Shown: positions 1 to 8,950 of the stretch, in pieces
How positions within the stretch are numbered: the first letter of the stretch is position 1
How the letters are laid out: the number at the start of each line of letters is the position of its first letter
Assembly (NCBI GenBank): GCA_029261795.1
Contig: JAJDAP010000081.1
Coordinates: 1 to 54,814 of the forward strand
Length of the DNA stretch: 54,814 nt
Reading direction: 5' to 3'
Source: Deltaproteobacteria bacterium
Lineage (GTDB): Bacteria > Myxococcota_A > UBA9160 > UBA6930
Notes under the pieces: model-generated
What the model saw: only the letters and a program-made list of their open reading frames with translations
The model's database searches: none
Told to the model about the DNA's origin: nothing
Made by a program: the position numbers and the translations under genes

Positions 1-78
1 GGACGGACTCCTCTAGTTTCAACGATGCCAGTTCCCCTGCGGGGAAACTTGCAACTTTGAAACTTGAGGAGTCCGTCC
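1..78. repeat. Large inverted repeat / hairpin at window edge
   Basis: Bases 1-22 pair with 57-78 at 21 of 22 positions (one mismatch at base 14). The 34-base loop holds a second small stem (about 31-37 with 41-48). It lies 5 bases beyond the VOC gene stop on the minus strand, so it could end or protect the 3' end of the heme operon transcript. No T tract follows on either side. The left arm starts at base 1, so the repeat may extend beyond the window; a mobile-element end is an alternative. Confidence 0.7.
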
Positions 79-83
79 CCGCT

Positions 84-452
84 CTAGGCTGAGCCGAGTA
101 GCGTGAGGGTGTTGCCTTCGGGGTCGCGGAAGTGGGCGAGCGTGCCGCCCCAGGGCTGGGGTTCGGGGGGGCCTTCGAAGCCTACGCCGGCGGCGAGGAG
201 TTCGTCGTACACCTTCGCGATGTCGGCGACCTGAAGCGACACCCCGACGAATCGACCGACCAGGGCGGCGCGTTCGGCGTCGTCGGCGTCGATTCGCTCG
301 AGGCAGAGATGGGCGTCACCGGTATCGAACTCGGCCCAACCCATACCCGCGTCTCCGAACAGCATCGTGAGACCGAGATTCTCGGAATAGAAGCGGAGCG
401 CAGCGTCGAAATCCTGAACGAATACACGAGTGCCATAGAGTCGCGCCTTCAT
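84..452 (-). CDS. VOC (glyoxalase/bleomycin-resistance fold) protein
   Basis: A 122-residue single-domain protein of the vicinal oxygen chelate superfamily. The N-terminal part has the FVQDFDAALRFYSENLGL pattern of the first beta-alpha-beta unit, and the C-terminal part has HFRDPEGNTLTLL, typical of the last strand. The usual final metal-ligand glutamate in the GN-x-x-E-L position appears to be Thr, so metal-dependent catalysis is doubtful. The substrate is unknown. The ATG at 452 is chosen because it overlaps the stop of the upstream small gene (ATGA), which continues the coupling seen through this operon. It is the last gene before the hairpin at 1-78. Confidence 0.85.
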   Translation of the reverse strand: MKARLYGTRVFVQDFDAALRFYSENLGLTMLFGDAGMGWAEFDTGDAHLCLERIDADDAERAALVGRFVGVSLQVADIAKVYDELLAAGVGFEGPPEPQPWGGTLAHFRDPEGNTLTLLGSA

Positions 453-625
453 GCTTCTCCCCCTTTCACGAATGTCACGAAGGCCATCGCCGGGCGCTTC
501 GAGGAATCTCGCATAGCGAACTGCATCATGTCGAGTCGCCAGCCCTCGGCCGTCCACTCGTTGAGGATGCGCTCGAGTTCGAGGTCGGTCACGTCGCTGG
601 TCTCAACCACTTTGTACTGCGTCAA
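449..625 (-). CDS. Small DUF4177-type protein
   Basis: A 58-residue reading frame starting at TTG 625, 13 bases after hemB, with GGAG and AGG purine stretches before the start. The product begins LTQYKVVETSD and contains LNEWTAEGWRLDMMQF. This matches the DUF4177 pattern (Y-K-V-V-E, then a helix with L-N-x-x-x-x-E-G-W-x-L). The stop overlaps the ATG of the VOC gene by four bases. The coupling on the 3' side and the family match argue that it is a real gene. Function is unknown; these small proteins are often found as riders in operons. Confidence 0.75.
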   Translation of the reverse strand: MTQYKVVETSDVTDLELERILNEWTAEGWRLDMMQFAMRDSSKRPAMAFVTFVKGGEA

Positions 626-638
626 CCTGCCTTCTCCG

Positions 639-1610
639 TCAGTCGAGAGTGGGCGCCAGATCCTTGGCGGCGTAACTCAAGATCCAGTCCGCGCCGGCGC
701 GCTTGATACCGACCAGCGCCTCGCGCATGGCGCGATCGCCGTCGATCCAACCTCGCTCCGAAGCGGCATGAATCATCGCGTATTCGCCGGACACATGATA
801 GGCGGCGAGCGGAACGTCGAACTCGGCGCGCGCCTGGGACAGGATGTCGAGGTAGGGGAGCGCAGGCTTCACCATCAGCGCGTCGGCACCCTCTTCCAGA
901 TCCAACCGCATCTCCCGCAATGCTTCGCGCCCGTTCGCCGGATCCATTTGATAGGCGCGGCGGTCCCCGAACGCGGGCGTCGATTCTGCGGCCTCACGGA
1001 ACGGCCCGTAGTAGGCGCTGGCGAACTTTGCAGCGTAGGAGAGGATCGGGATCTCCTCGAAGCCGTTCTCGTCGAGGACGGTCCTCATCGCGGCCACGCG
1101 GCCGTCCATCATGTCCGAGGGCGCCACGATATCGGCGCCGGCCCGTGCGTGCGAAAGCGCGGTCGCGGCGAGACGCGCTACCGACGCATCGTTCACCACC
1201 TCTTCGCCCTCGACCACACCGCAGTGGCCGTGATCGGTGTACTCGCACAAGCACACGTCGGTCATCACGATCAGATCGGGCACCTGCTGCTTGATCGCTT
1301 CGACCGCGCGCTGGGTGATTCCGCCGGAGGCATCGGCGCCGCTGCCACGGGCATCCTTTTCATCGGGAACGCCGAAGAGGATCACGCAGGGAACACCGAC
1401 ATCGGCGACCTCCTTGCATTCGGTGACGAGCTGGTCGACCGAAAAGCGATGGACGCCCGGCATCGAAGAGATCGGTGAGCGGACGCCGTGCCCTTCCACC
1501 ACGAAAAGCGGCAAGATCAGATCGTCGCGGTGGAGCCGGGTTTCCCGCACCATGCCTCGGAGTCGCTCGGTTCGGCGCAGCCGCCGCATCCGGGTTCGCG
1601 GGAACGTCAT
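639..1610 (-). CDS. hemB: Delta-aminolevulinic acid dehydratase (porphobilinogen synthase)
   Basis: Condenses two 5-aminolevulinate molecules to porphobilinogen in the cytoplasm. The protein has 323 residues, the usual length. The two Schiff-base lysines are visible: K195 ([16 protein letters not shown]) and K248 ([13 protein letters not shown]). The metal site [14 protein letters not shown] carries Cys120, Cys122 and Cys130, which marks the zinc-dependent subclass rather than the aspartate-rich magnesium type. The ATG at 1610 overlaps the stop of the cobA-hemD fusion (ATGA), so translation is probably coupled. Confidence 0.97.
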   Translation of the reverse strand: MTFPRTRMRRLRRTERLRGMVRETRLHRDDLILPLFVVEGHGVRSPISSMPGVHRFSVDQLVTECKEVADVGVPCVILFGVPDEKDARGSGADASGGITQRAVEAIKQQVPDLIVMTDVCLCEYTDHGHCGVVEGEEVVNDASVARLAATALSHARAGADIVAPSDMMDGRVAAMRTVLDENGFEEIPILSYAAKFASAYYGPFREAAESTPAFGDRRAYQMDPANGREALREMRLDLEEGADALMVKPALPYLDILSQARAEFDVPLAAYHVSGEYAMIHAASERGWIDGDRAMREALVGIKRAGADWILSYAAKDLAPTLD

Positions 1611-3160
1611 CGTCGATCCTCCCTGGGTCTGGCGTCGAAATGGCTTTCGAGGGCCGCAACGAGTGCTTCGGCGTCCGGCCGTTCTGCCTGGAGACTCGGC
1701 GGCAGCCCCGCCTCGTCGCAGGCCCTCGCCGTCACCGGGCCGATCGCGGCCACCGGCACCCGCTTCGCTGCCTCGAGACCTCTTGCATCCAGGCCCGCCG
1801 TGAAGTTTCGCACGGCAGAGGGGCTGGCAAAAGTCAGCGCGTCGATCCGCCCTGCGCTGAGTTCAGCGGCGAGGGAGGCGGCATCGAAGGGCGCCGGTTC
1901 GGTCCGGTACACGGGCACTTCGTCCACCAGAGCGCCCGACTCGCGAAGTCCGCGGCCGAGGATCTCGCGGCCACGCTCGGCGCGCGGCAACAGGACCCGA
2001 CAACCCTCGAGCTCGCCGCGCTCGCGCAGTGCGGCGAGCATGGCCTCCGCGTGAGGCCCCGCGGTCCGAACCCGTTCGACTGGAAGGCCGGCGTCGAGCG
2101 CCGCCTGCGCGGTAGCGTCGCCAACGGCTACGACACGACCGCGCACGTCGAGCGCTATGGAAGCCTCGCTGGCTCTCGCGGCCAGCTCCCGGGCCGCATT
2201 GCCGCTGGTGAGAAGAATCAATTCGTACTGATCGAACTGCGCCAGTGCGGCCTCGATCTCACGGGTACCCCGGATCGGCACGATCCCGATCATCGGCAGT
2301 TGCACGGCCTCTGCGCCGACCGCCTCGAGCGCGCGAGACCAGGAACCGGCCTGCTCCGGCTGACGGGTGACGAGAATTCGTCGACCGAAGAGCGGAAGCG
2401 CTTCGAACCACTGCAGCTCATCACGCAGTTTCACGACATCCCCGATCACGATTGCGGCCGGCGCGCCCAGGCCCGCCTCGGCGACGGCCTCGGCCAGCCC
2501 CTTCAGCGTGGACACCACCGTGTGTTGGCTCGGCAGGGTCGCATGCATCACGGCGGCCGCCGGCGTCTCCGGCGAGCGACCGCCGGCTTGAAGCTTCGCT
2601 GCGATGTCTTGGAGGTTCCGCATTCCCATCAACACGATCAGGGTGTCGACCGCGGTTGCCAGGCCGGCCCAATCGATCGCTTCTCTCGCCGCCGTCGGGT
2701 CGTTGTGTCCGGTCACCACGGCGAAGCTCGCCGCGTGGCGGCGATCGGTCACCGGAATTCCCGCATACGCCAACGCTCCGGTCGAGGCCGAGACCCCGGG
2801 AACCACCTGGAACGGGATACCGGCGGCCCGGCAAGCGCTCGCCTCTTCACCGCCGCGTCCGAAGATGTACGGATCCCCACCTTTGAGGCGCACCACATGC
2901 AACCCCTGGCCGGCAAGTTCGACGATCAAGGCGTTGATGTCCTGCTGGCTCCGCGTCGGAAGTTCGTGTCCGCGTTTCCCGACGTTCACGAGGTGCGCGG
3001 TGGCGGGTGCCAGGTCGAGCAACAACGGCGATGCGAGTTCGTCATAGAGCACCGCATCCGCGGATCGCAGCGCGTGCTGGCCGCGCACCGTGATCAAGTC
3101 GGGCGCTCCGGGCCCGGCACCCACCAACGTCACCCGGCCGTCGCGCTCGGCGCGAGACAT
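1607..3160 (-). CDS. cobA-hemD: Fused uroporphyrinogen-III C-methyltransferase / uroporphyrinogen-III synthase
   Basis: A 517-residue bifunctional protein. Residues about 8-245 are an SAM-dependent methyltransferase of the SUMT (CobA) type, with [18 protein letters not shown] near the N-terminus and [18 protein letters not shown] around residue 100. Residues about 260-510 are the HemD fold, with [15 protein letters not shown] and [12 protein letters not shown]. HemD closes hydroxymethylbilane to uroporphyrinogen III. SUMT then methylates it twice to precorrin-2 for siroheme or cobalamin. Similar fusions are known in other bacteria. It sits between hemC (one-base overlap) and hemB (four-base overlap). 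The CysG-type dehydrogenase/ferrochelatase domain is absent. Confidence 0.95.
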   Translation of the reverse strand: MSRAERDGRVTLVGAGPGAPDLITVRGQHALRSADAVLYDELASPLLLDLAPATAHLVNVGKRGHELPTRSQQDINALIVELAGQGLHVVRLKGGDPYIFGRGGEEASACRAAGIPFQVVPGVSASTGALAYAGIPVTDRRHAASFAVVTGHNDPTAAREAIDWAGLATAVDTLIVLMGMRNLQDIAAKLQAGGRSPETPAAAVMHATLPSQHTVVSTLKGLAEAVAEAGLGAPAAIVIGDVVKLRDELQWFEALPLFGRRILVTRQPEQAGSWSRALEAVGAEAVQLPMIGIVPIRGTREIEAALAQFDQYELILLTSGNAARELAARASEASIALDVRGRVVAVGDATAQAALDAGLPVERVRTAGPHAEAMLAALRERGELEGCRVLLPRAERGREILGRGLRESGALVDEVPVYRTEPAPFDAASLAAELSAGRIDALTFASPSAVRNFTAGLDARGLEAAKRVPVAAIGPVTARACDEAGLPPSLQAERPDAEALVAALESHFDARPREDRR

Positions 3161-4083
3161 CAGGACGCAGCCAATGCCGTCAGGATCTGGGCGCCCCCAG
3201 CGGCGCGAATCTCGTCCGCCAGGGCCTGGCCACCTGCGACGGCTTCACCGCGAGCCACCTCCCCTTCGGCGCGGACGATCTGGCTACCGTCGATCGCGGC
3301 CACGAGTCCACGAATCCGCAGCCGCTGATCGGGCAAGCACTCGGCGAACGCGGCCAGGGGCACGGAGCAATCGCCTTCGAGCGCCGCGAGGAAGGCGCGT
3401 TCTGCCGCGATCGCGCAGGCCGCATCGGGCGCGTCCAACTGCGCCAGCTCGGCTGCCAGTGGATCTCCCTCGCGCGTCTCGAACGCCAGTGTTCCCTGGG
3501 CCACGGAAGGAAGCAGGATCTCGGGGGCGAGCCGCTCGGTAATCACCTCGGCTCGTCCCAACCGGTCGAGGCCCGCGCACGCCAGCACCACGGCGTCGAG
3601 CCGATCGTCCTCGAGCTTCTTCAGCCGGGTGTCGACGTTGCCGCGGATCGCCACGATCTCGAGATCGGGTCTCAGTGAAAGCAACTGGCTGGCGCGTCGC
3701 ACACTGCCGGTTCCGATACGCGCGCCGCGTCCCAGCGCCCCGAACCGCAGAGCCGGGTCGCGGGTCACCAGGGCATCGCGCGGATCTGCGCGTTCGGGGA
3801 ATGCCGCCAGGGTGCATCCATCGGCGATTCGTGCCGGCAGGTCCTTGGCACTGTGCACGGCCAGGTCGGTCTCTCCGGAAAGCAGCGATTCCTCGATCTC
3901 CTTGATGAAGAGACCCTTGCCACCGATCTTGGCGAGCGATTGATTCTGGATGCGGTCGCCGGTCGTGCGAATCGTGACCAACTCCACCTCGCAACCCAAG
4001 GCAGTCGCGATCCGACGAGCCATGTCTCCGGCTTGTGCCAGCGCGAGTGCGCTACCCCGTGTGGCCACGCGGAGCTTTCTCAC
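3160..4083 (-). CDS. hemC: Porphobilinogen deaminase (hydroxymethylbilane synthase)
   Basis: Polymerises four porphobilinogen units into hydroxymethylbilane using a covalent dipyrromethane cofactor. The product has 307 residues. Cys239 in ALEGDCSVPLAAF is the cofactor-bearing cysteine (the family usually has LEGGCQVP), and Asp81 in HSAKDLP is the catalytic aspartate. The N-terminus RKLRVATRGSALALAQ is typical. The start is GTG at 4083, overlapping the hemA stop in a GTGA. Confidence 0.97.
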   Translation of the reverse strand: MRKLRVATRGSALALAQAGDMARRIATALGCEVELVTIRTTGDRIQNQSLAKIGGKGLFIKEIEESLLSGETDLAVHSAKDLPARIADGCTLAAFPERADPRDALVTRDPALRFGALGRGARIGTGSVRRASQLLSLRPDLEIVAIRGNVDTRLKKLEDDRLDAVVLACAGLDRLGRAEVITERLAPEILLPSVAQGTLAFETREGDPLAAELAQLDAPDAACAIAAERAFLAALEGDCSVPLAAFAECLPDQRLRIRGLVAAIDGSQIVRAEGEVARGEAVAGGQALADEIRAAGGAQILTALAAS

Positions 4084-5411
4084 GAGGCATCGTCTTTCGG
4101 GCCGGGCTCCTCCGACGCGTCATCCGATGTGTCCGCGCCTGCTTCGTCGAGCGCGAACAGGGCACGCGCCGCTTCGAGATGAGCGAGGCCCTCGGCGCCG
4201 TCGAGTTCCGAGCGGAGCCTCGAAACCGGCGCGTGGAGGATCTTGTTGACGACGGCCCGAGTCACCGAATCGACGAGTTCGCGCTCGCGATCGCCGAAAT
4301 CGCCACCGGCGAGACCGCGCTCGATCTCGATCTGACGAATCGATTCGGCCCTGCCGCGCAACTCGCGAATCGTCGGAACCGCGGCCAGTGCGCCGAGCCA
4401 ACCCTCGAAGCGTTGCTGTTCTTCGAACGCGATGGCTTCTGCCTGCTCGACCTCTTGCAACCGTTGCTCCGCGTTGGATTCGGCGACGGCCTGGAGATCG
4501 TCCAGATCGTAGACGTAGGCGCCGTCCAACGCGGCGACGTCGGGATGCACGTTGCGCGGCACACCGATATCGATTGCGAACAGTGCCCGTCCGCGTCGCC
4601 CGCGGATCGCGGCGGCCACGTCAGCGGCTCGAATGATCGGGGAATCGCCCCCGATACAGGTCAGGACGACATCCGACCGGGCCAGTAGCGCCGGAATCTC
4701 GTCGAGACCATGCGCACTGGCTTCGAAGCGCTCCGCCAGCGCAGCCGCCCGGGCCGGCGTTCGATTGGCTACCCGGACGGCAGCCAACCCCTCGCGCCGA
4801 AGCGTCTCGAGGGCCAGCTCGATCATCTCGCCGGCGCCCACCAGAAGTGCATTCTTGTCTTCGAGGGTCTCGAAGATCTGGCGCGCGAGGTCCACGGCAA
4901 CACGGGCCACCGAGACCGGGCGCTCCGAGATCCGGGTCTCGTTCCGCACGCGTTTGGCGGTAGCGAACGCGCGCTGGTAGAGGCGCCCCAACATCGGCCC
5001 GCAGCTTCCCGCGTCGACGGAGGCTCGGTAGGCGTCCTTTACCTGACCGAGGATCTGGGGCTCGCCGACGACCATCGCATCGATGGCGCAAGCCACGCGA
5101 AACAGATGACGGACCGCTGCCGAGTCGTGATAGGTGTAGAGCGCCGACTCCAGCGCGACATTTCCGGGGCGGTCGCCATCCGTCGCGAGCTCCCGCTCGA
5201 ATGCGCTGCGCAGTCGAAGCTGCGCCGCTTCGGGATCGGCCGTCCACACCACGGCCTCCACCCGATTGCAGGTGGAGAGCAACACGGCCTCGTCGATGTA
5301 TTCCTCGCCCGTCCACTTCGTGACGATGGGAGCAGGATCATCGACGGCATAGCGTTCCCTCAACTCCAGCGGTGCGGTTCGATGGCTCATGCCCATCAGC
5401 AGCAACTTCAC
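4080..5411 (-). CDS. hemA: Glutamyl-tRNA reductase
   Basis: First committed step of C5-pathway tetrapyrrole synthesis: reduces glutamyl-tRNA to glutamate-1-semialdehyde with NADPH. The start is the GTG at 5411, giving 443 residues beginning M(V)KLLLMGMSHRTAPLELRE, exactly where HemA proteins begin. A longer frame upstream is only the antisense shadow of hemX. Cys48 in LLSTCNRVE is the thioester nucleophile. A Rossmann domain (NALLVGAGEMIELALETL) and a C-terminal helical dimerisation domain follow. GTG overlaps the hemX stop, and the hemA stop overlaps hemC. hemL is not in the window. Confidence 0.96.
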   Translation of the reverse strand: MKLLLMGMSHRTAPLELRERYAVDDPAPIVTKWTGEEYIDEAVLLSTCNRVEAVVWTADPEAAQLRLRSAFERELATDGDRPGNVALESALYTYHDSAAVRHLFRVACAIDAMVVGEPQILGQVKDAYRASVDAGSCGPMLGRLYQRAFATAKRVRNETRISERPVSVARVAVDLARQIFETLEDKNALLVGAGEMIELALETLRREGLAAVRVANRTPARAAALAERFEASAHGLDEIPALLARSDVVLTCIGGDSPIIRAADVAAAIRGRRGRALFAIDIGVPRNVHPDVAALDGAYVYDLDDLQAVAESNAEQRLQEVEQAEAIAFEEQQRFEGWLGALAAVPTIRELRGRAESIRQIEIERGLAGGDFGDRERELVDSVTRAVVNKILHAPVSRLRSELDGAEGLAHLEAARALFALDEAGADTSDDASEEPGPKDDAS

Positions 5412-6202
5412 AGCACGGCCTCGATGCCGATCACGGCGATCACCAGGATCGCGAAGGCCGCCGTCGCGCCCGCCGCCGCGGAACGCGCGGTTCGCGGCCG
5501 GGCGAAGCGCACGGCGACGATCGAGGCGTAGACGACCCATGCCAACGCGGTGGCATTGGCATGCCAGCCCGCGGGCCAGAGTTCGCCGGTCTGTGCCTTG
5601 GTGAAAAGGATGCCTGTCACGAGACCCAGGGAGAGCAACACGAAGCCCAGGACCAGGGCGATCGAGTTGACACGATCCAGTGTTTCCAGCGATGGCAAGA
5701 ACGAATGCGGAGCCGCGCGACGCTTCGATTTGAGCTGCCGGTGATGAATCAGGTAGAGCAGCCCGGCAGCACCGGCGAGGCCGAGGACAGCGAGCCCAGC
5801 GCTCGCCAGCAGGACGTGAAGATGCGACCACAGCGGTTCGCTAGAGGACGCTGCCTGACGGCTTGGATCGAAGCTGACCGAGGCGAAGAAGGTGCCGATG
5901 AACGACAGCGGCGCCACGGCGATCACCAAGCCGCGGCCCCGCACGAAGAAGAGCAACGCAAGGAAGCCGACGGTTCCGAGCCACGACATCAGCGAGACCG
6001 CAAAGGGAAGGTCGGTGAGCTGGGGAACCGGATCGAGCTCGTGCAGTTTCCACATGGCAATGCTGTGCAGGAGCGCGCCGACGCCGAGCGCGGCGACGCC
6101 GGCGTCCAGCGAGCGCCGGGTATGCGCGGTCACGCCCACCGCCGCCAGGATTGCGGCGGCGAGATAGACCAGTGCCGTAACGCTATGCAGGTCGATGGCC
6201 AT
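5408..6202 (-). CDS. Integral membrane protein of the HemX/CcsA cytochrome c assembly family
   Basis: A 264-residue protein with about eight hydrophobic segments. It carries ELWPAGWHANATALAWVVYA, close to the tryptophan-rich region of CcsA/HemX proteins. Paired with hemA, as in many bacteria where hemX precedes hemA. HemX in Bacillus lowers HemA levels; CcsA family members handle heme in cytochrome c maturation. Which role applies cannot be told from the sequence. The stop overlaps the hemA GTG by four bases. Confidence 0.88.
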   Translation of the reverse strand: MAIDLHSVTALVYLAAAILAAVGVTAHTRRSLDAGVAALGVGALLHSIAMWKLHELDPVPQLTDLPFAVSLMSWLGTVGFLALLFFVRGRGLVIAVAPLSFIGTFFASVSFDPSRQAASSSEPLWSHLHVLLASAGLAVLGLAGAAGLLYLIHHRQLKSKRRAAPHSFLPSLETLDRVNSIALVLGFVLLSLGLVTGILFTKAQTGELWPAGWHANATALAWVVYASIVAVRFARPRTARSAAAGATAAFAILVIAVIGIEAVL

Positions 6203-6219
6203 TGAATCCCAGCGCCCGC

Positions 6220-6771
6220 CTAGCCTCGGCGGGCCTGCTCGATTTTCTCCATCTGCGCGGCCACCTTGGCCGCATCATTCACCATCTCGAAGATGCGATA
6301 CGAAGGCTCGCCGAACAGCACGAACCGGATCTCCTCGAGAGGCCGCTCACCCGCCAGTTGCGCGCGTGCTTCCTCGATCAGGACCTCCGCGCAACGTTGC
6401 ATCGAAAAGCCCCCGATCCCTGCTCCGATCGCGGGAACGGCCAGCGTCCTGCAGCCCTTCTCGCAGGCAAGCTCGAGGCTCCGACGCATCGAGTCGCGCA
6501 CGCTCTGTTCGGTCGCAAGGCCACCTGGCGCCATTCCGGCTGCGTGGATCACGTATCGCGCAGCGAGCCCTCCGGCCCCGGTCACGGCAGCCTCGCCAAC
6601 TTCGATCGGACCATGGGCGTCGCACTCCGCCTGGATCTCGGGGCCGCCCTTCGCCGCGATCGCGCCGGCGACGCCGGCTCCCAGCACCAACGCGCTGTTC
6701 GCGGCATTCACGATCGCGTCGACTTCGTGCTCGGTAAGGTCTCCCTCGTGGAGCGTGATCCGTCCACTCAT
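6220..6771 (-). CDS. Macrodomain protein (ADP-ribose / O-acetyl-ADP-ribose processing type)
   Basis: A 183-residue single macrodomain. VDAIVNAANSALVLGAGVAG is the ADP-ribose-binding signature, with the paired Asn and the glycine loop, followed by AIAAKGGPEIQAEC. AVPAIGAGIGGFSMQ is the second phosphate-binding loop. Family members (YmdB, MacroD) remove O-acetyl-ADP-ribose or mono-ADP-ribose. The ATG overlaps the stop of the deoxyhypusine-synthase-like gene by four bases. Its place at the head of a heme operon is unusual. Confidence 0.93.
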   Translation of the reverse strand: MSGRITLHEGDLTEHEVDAIVNAANSALVLGAGVAGAIAAKGGPEIQAECDAHGPIEVGEAAVTGAGGLAARYVIHAAGMAPGGLATEQSVRDSMRRSLELACEKGCRTLAVPAIGAGIGGFSMQRCAEVLIEEARAQLAGERPLEEIRFVLFGEPSYRIFEMVNDAAKVAAQMEKIEQARRG

Positions 6772-7739
6772 CGCGCTCGCCTCTTCGCTGGCGCTTCGAG
6801 CTGCTCGATGATGCCGGCCGCGATCAACGGGACCAGGATCTCATGGTGACCGACGATCGAGTAGCCACGCCCACTTCCGCGCGTCGGCCGCTCGACCACG
6901 TTCACGGTCGGCCGATACTGCCGAATGAAGTCGAGATTGACCGTGGTGAAACCGTCGACCTTGTAGCCGAGGTTCCGCGCCAGGGCCAACGCCTTCAAGA
7001 ACACCTCGGGAAGGATCACAGCGGAGCCGATGTTGAAGAGCACGCCGCCCTTCAAGGCCGCGACGAGCGACGTCAGCTTCTCGAAGTCGCGGTAGCTGGT
7101 GGCACCCAAGGCCGCGCCGTCTGCGCTCGGATGCATGTGATGGATATCGGTGCCGATCGCGGCGTGGACCGTGACCGGGATCTCCAGACGGGCTGCCGTC
7201 GCGAGCACTGAGCGATCCTTGTGCGGGAATCGACCCGCCAGGATGTGCCGTCCGACGGCGGCACCCATGCCGAGGCCGGCAACGTCGCCGGCCGAGATCG
7301 CGGCATTGAGCTCCTCCGCGGTTTCCTTCGCCATGCCGAAGCTTCCATCATCGAGCGCCGGCCCTACGTCCTCGCTGGTCCGCCCCATCATGGCCAACTC
7401 GAGATCGTGCACGCAGCCGGCGCCGTTCATCAGCAGGCCGTCGATCAGCCCGCGCTCCATCAGGTCGACCACGATCGGCGCCAATCCGACCTTGATGAGA
7501 TGGGCTCCGAAGCCCCAGAGAATGACCTTGTTGCGTTGCTTGGCCCGCGTCGCGGCATTGATGACGGCGCGAAGGTCAGCGGCACCGAGAATCCCCGGAA
7601 GCGTGTCGAGGAAGTCCTGGAAACTGGCTCCGACGACGTGGGGGCTGCCCTCTTCGGTTCGCTTCACCTTGCTAGGCCGACGGCGAGCAGGCACCGTCGA
7701 AACCTTCGATCGGTCGATCTTGGGCAAACGTCGAGTCAA
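6768..7739 (-). CDS. Deoxyhypusine-synthase-like protein, function unknown
   Basis: 323 residues. The core (NKVILWGFGAHLIKVGLAPIV, then LIDGLLMNGAGCVHDLELA) looks like the NAD-binding fold of the deoxyhypusine synthase family, and the C-terminus has GSGRGYSIVGHHEILVP. Bacteria lack eIF5A, so the classical reaction does not apply; bacterial relatives act on other amines or are uncharacterised. The family assignment is by pattern memory and is moderate. The start shown is TTG 7739, which overlaps the gmhA stop; the first 40 or so residues are basic and poorly structured, so a later start is possible. Coupled to the SIS protein and the macrodomain gene. Confidence 0.7.
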   Translation of the reverse strand: MTRRLPKIDRSKVSTVPARRRPSKVKRTEEGSPHVVGASFQDFLDTLPGILGAADLRAVINAATRAKQRNKVILWGFGAHLIKVGLAPIVVDLMERGLIDGLLMNGAGCVHDLELAMMGRTSEDVGPALDDGSFGMAKETAEELNAAISAGDVAGLGMGAAVGRHILAGRFPHKDRSVLATAARLEIPVTVHAAIGTDIHHMHPSADGAALGATSYRDFEKLTSLVAALKGGVLFNIGSAVILPEVFLKALALARNLGYKVDGFTTVNLDFIRQYRPTVNVVERPTRGSGRGYSIVGHHEILVPLIAAGIIEQLEAPAKRRAR

Positions 7740-8341
7740 GGGGTCTGGGTCTCCGGAAAGAGTGCGGCATCGACGAGTTCGGCGATCGCATGGCCAATGG
7801 CGATGTGCGCCTCCTGGATGCGTTGGGTGTTGTCGGACGGGACAACCAACGGGATATCGACGCGATCCGCCAGCTTTCCACCCCCCTTGCCGAGCAGGGC
7901 GATCGTCAAGAGCCCGCGCGAGCGCGCCTCATCGACAGCGGCCAGAACGTTAGGCGAGTTCCCCGAGGTCGAGAACGCGAGCGCGATGTCGCCGGCCTGA
8001 CCATGCGCTTCGATCCCTCGCGCGAAGACGCGGTCGTATCCATAGTCGTTGGCGATCGCGGTCAGCTCGGCCACGTTGGCAGGCAATGCGATCGCGGGCA
8101 GTGCTGGGCGATCCGGCCCGAGCTTGCCGGTCCATTCGCCGGCGATGTGCAGGGCGTCCGAGGCCGAGCCCCCATTTCCGAAGAGCAGCGCCTTGCGCCC
8201 GCTGCGGAACGCTTCGGCCACCCTCTCGGCGGCCTCGGCAATGGCCTCGGACAGTTCGTCGGCGACCGCGATCTTCACGCGCGCACTCTCCTCGAAGAGA
8301 GCGCGTACCCGGTCGACGGGCGTCGGGAATTCTGTCGGCAT
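7736..8341 (-). CDS. gmhA: SIS-domain phosphosugar isomerase (GmhA/DiaA type)
   Basis: 201 residues with one SIS domain. LLFGNGGSASDALHIAGEW is the phosphosugar loop with the conserved N-G-G-S, AFSTSGNSPNV is the second substrate loop, and NTQRIQEAHIAIGHAIAELVD is the catalytic C-terminal helix of sedoheptulose-7-phosphate isomerase. GmhA makes D-glycero-D-manno-heptose 7-phosphate for lipopolysaccharide core; DiaA, a close relative, binds DnaA. GmhA is favoured by the QE-x-H motif. It is the first gene of the operon that leads into the heme genes. Confidence 0.88.
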   Translation of the reverse strand: MPTEFPTPVDRVRALFEESARVKIAVADELSEAIAEAAERVAEAFRSGRKALLFGNGGSASDALHIAGEWTGKLGPDRPALPAIALPANVAELTAIANDYGYDRVFARGIEAHGQAGDIALAFSTSGNSPNVLAAVDEARSRGLLTIALLGKGGGKLADRVDIPLVVPSDNTQRIQEAHIAIGHAIAELVDAALFPETQTP

Positions 8342-8568
8342 CTTCGAATCCTCGGTCGGGGCGCCCGAGAAAGGATGGGCTCGGGACTAGAAAAAGCCCA
8401 ATGAAATCAGGGGGATTCGGGCCGACTGAGCGTACCCGGCGGCCCCCGGAGCGTCAAATTGAAAGGCTTTCGGCCACTCGGGCCTCCCCAGGTAACTCGC
8501 CGGTGGCAGCGGCATCCAAGATCCGACACCTTGACCGCTCCCGCGAACCCGATGGAGACCAATCCCAG

Positions 8569-8892
8569 ATGGCCGAGATCCGAGACCTTACCGACGCCCA
8601 ATTCGACCAGGAAGTCCTTCAGTCGGAGACCCCGACCATCATCGACTTCTGGGCTGAGTGGTGCGCCCCGTGCCGTGCGATTTCGCCCATCGTGAAGGAT
8701 CTCGCCGAGCAGTACGACGGCAAGGTCAACGTGGTGAAGATGAACATCGACGAGAACCCGCAGACGCCCGGCAAGTACGGCGTCCGCGCGATCCCGACCG
8801 TGCTCGCCTTCAAGGGTGGCCAGGTCGTCGAGCAGATTACGGGGGCCCGGCCGAAGAGCGCGTTCGTCGACATGGCGCAGAAGCTGGTCTGA
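8569..8892 (+). CDS. trxA: Thioredoxin
   Basis: 107 residues from the ATG at 8569, preceded by GGAGA about a dozen bases upstream. Active site FWAEWCAPC has Cys32 and Cys35 with Ala in place of the usual Gly (WCGPC). YGVRAIPTVLAFKGG includes the cis-proline loop. Cytoplasmic disulfide reductase. A longer upstream frame has no family match and is ignored. It is transcribed away from gmhA and convergent with the HAD gene. Confidence 0.96.
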   Translation: MAEIRDLTDAQFDQEVLQSETPTIIDFWAEWCAPCRAISPIVKDLAEQYDGKVNVVKMNIDENPQTPGKYGVRAIPTVLAFKGGQVVEQITGARPKSAFVDMAQKLV

Positions 8893-8950
8893 CCGCGGGC
8901 CGGCGCTCGACCCGCTGGCTCCCGGCGATTCGTCGCCTTCCGGAGCGGTG

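Noticed and set aside
132..3328. Long plus-strand frames opposite hemB and cobA-hemD
   Set aside because: Arg/Gly/His-rich shadow frames of high-GC coding DNA; the minus strand has clear enzymes with intact motifs.
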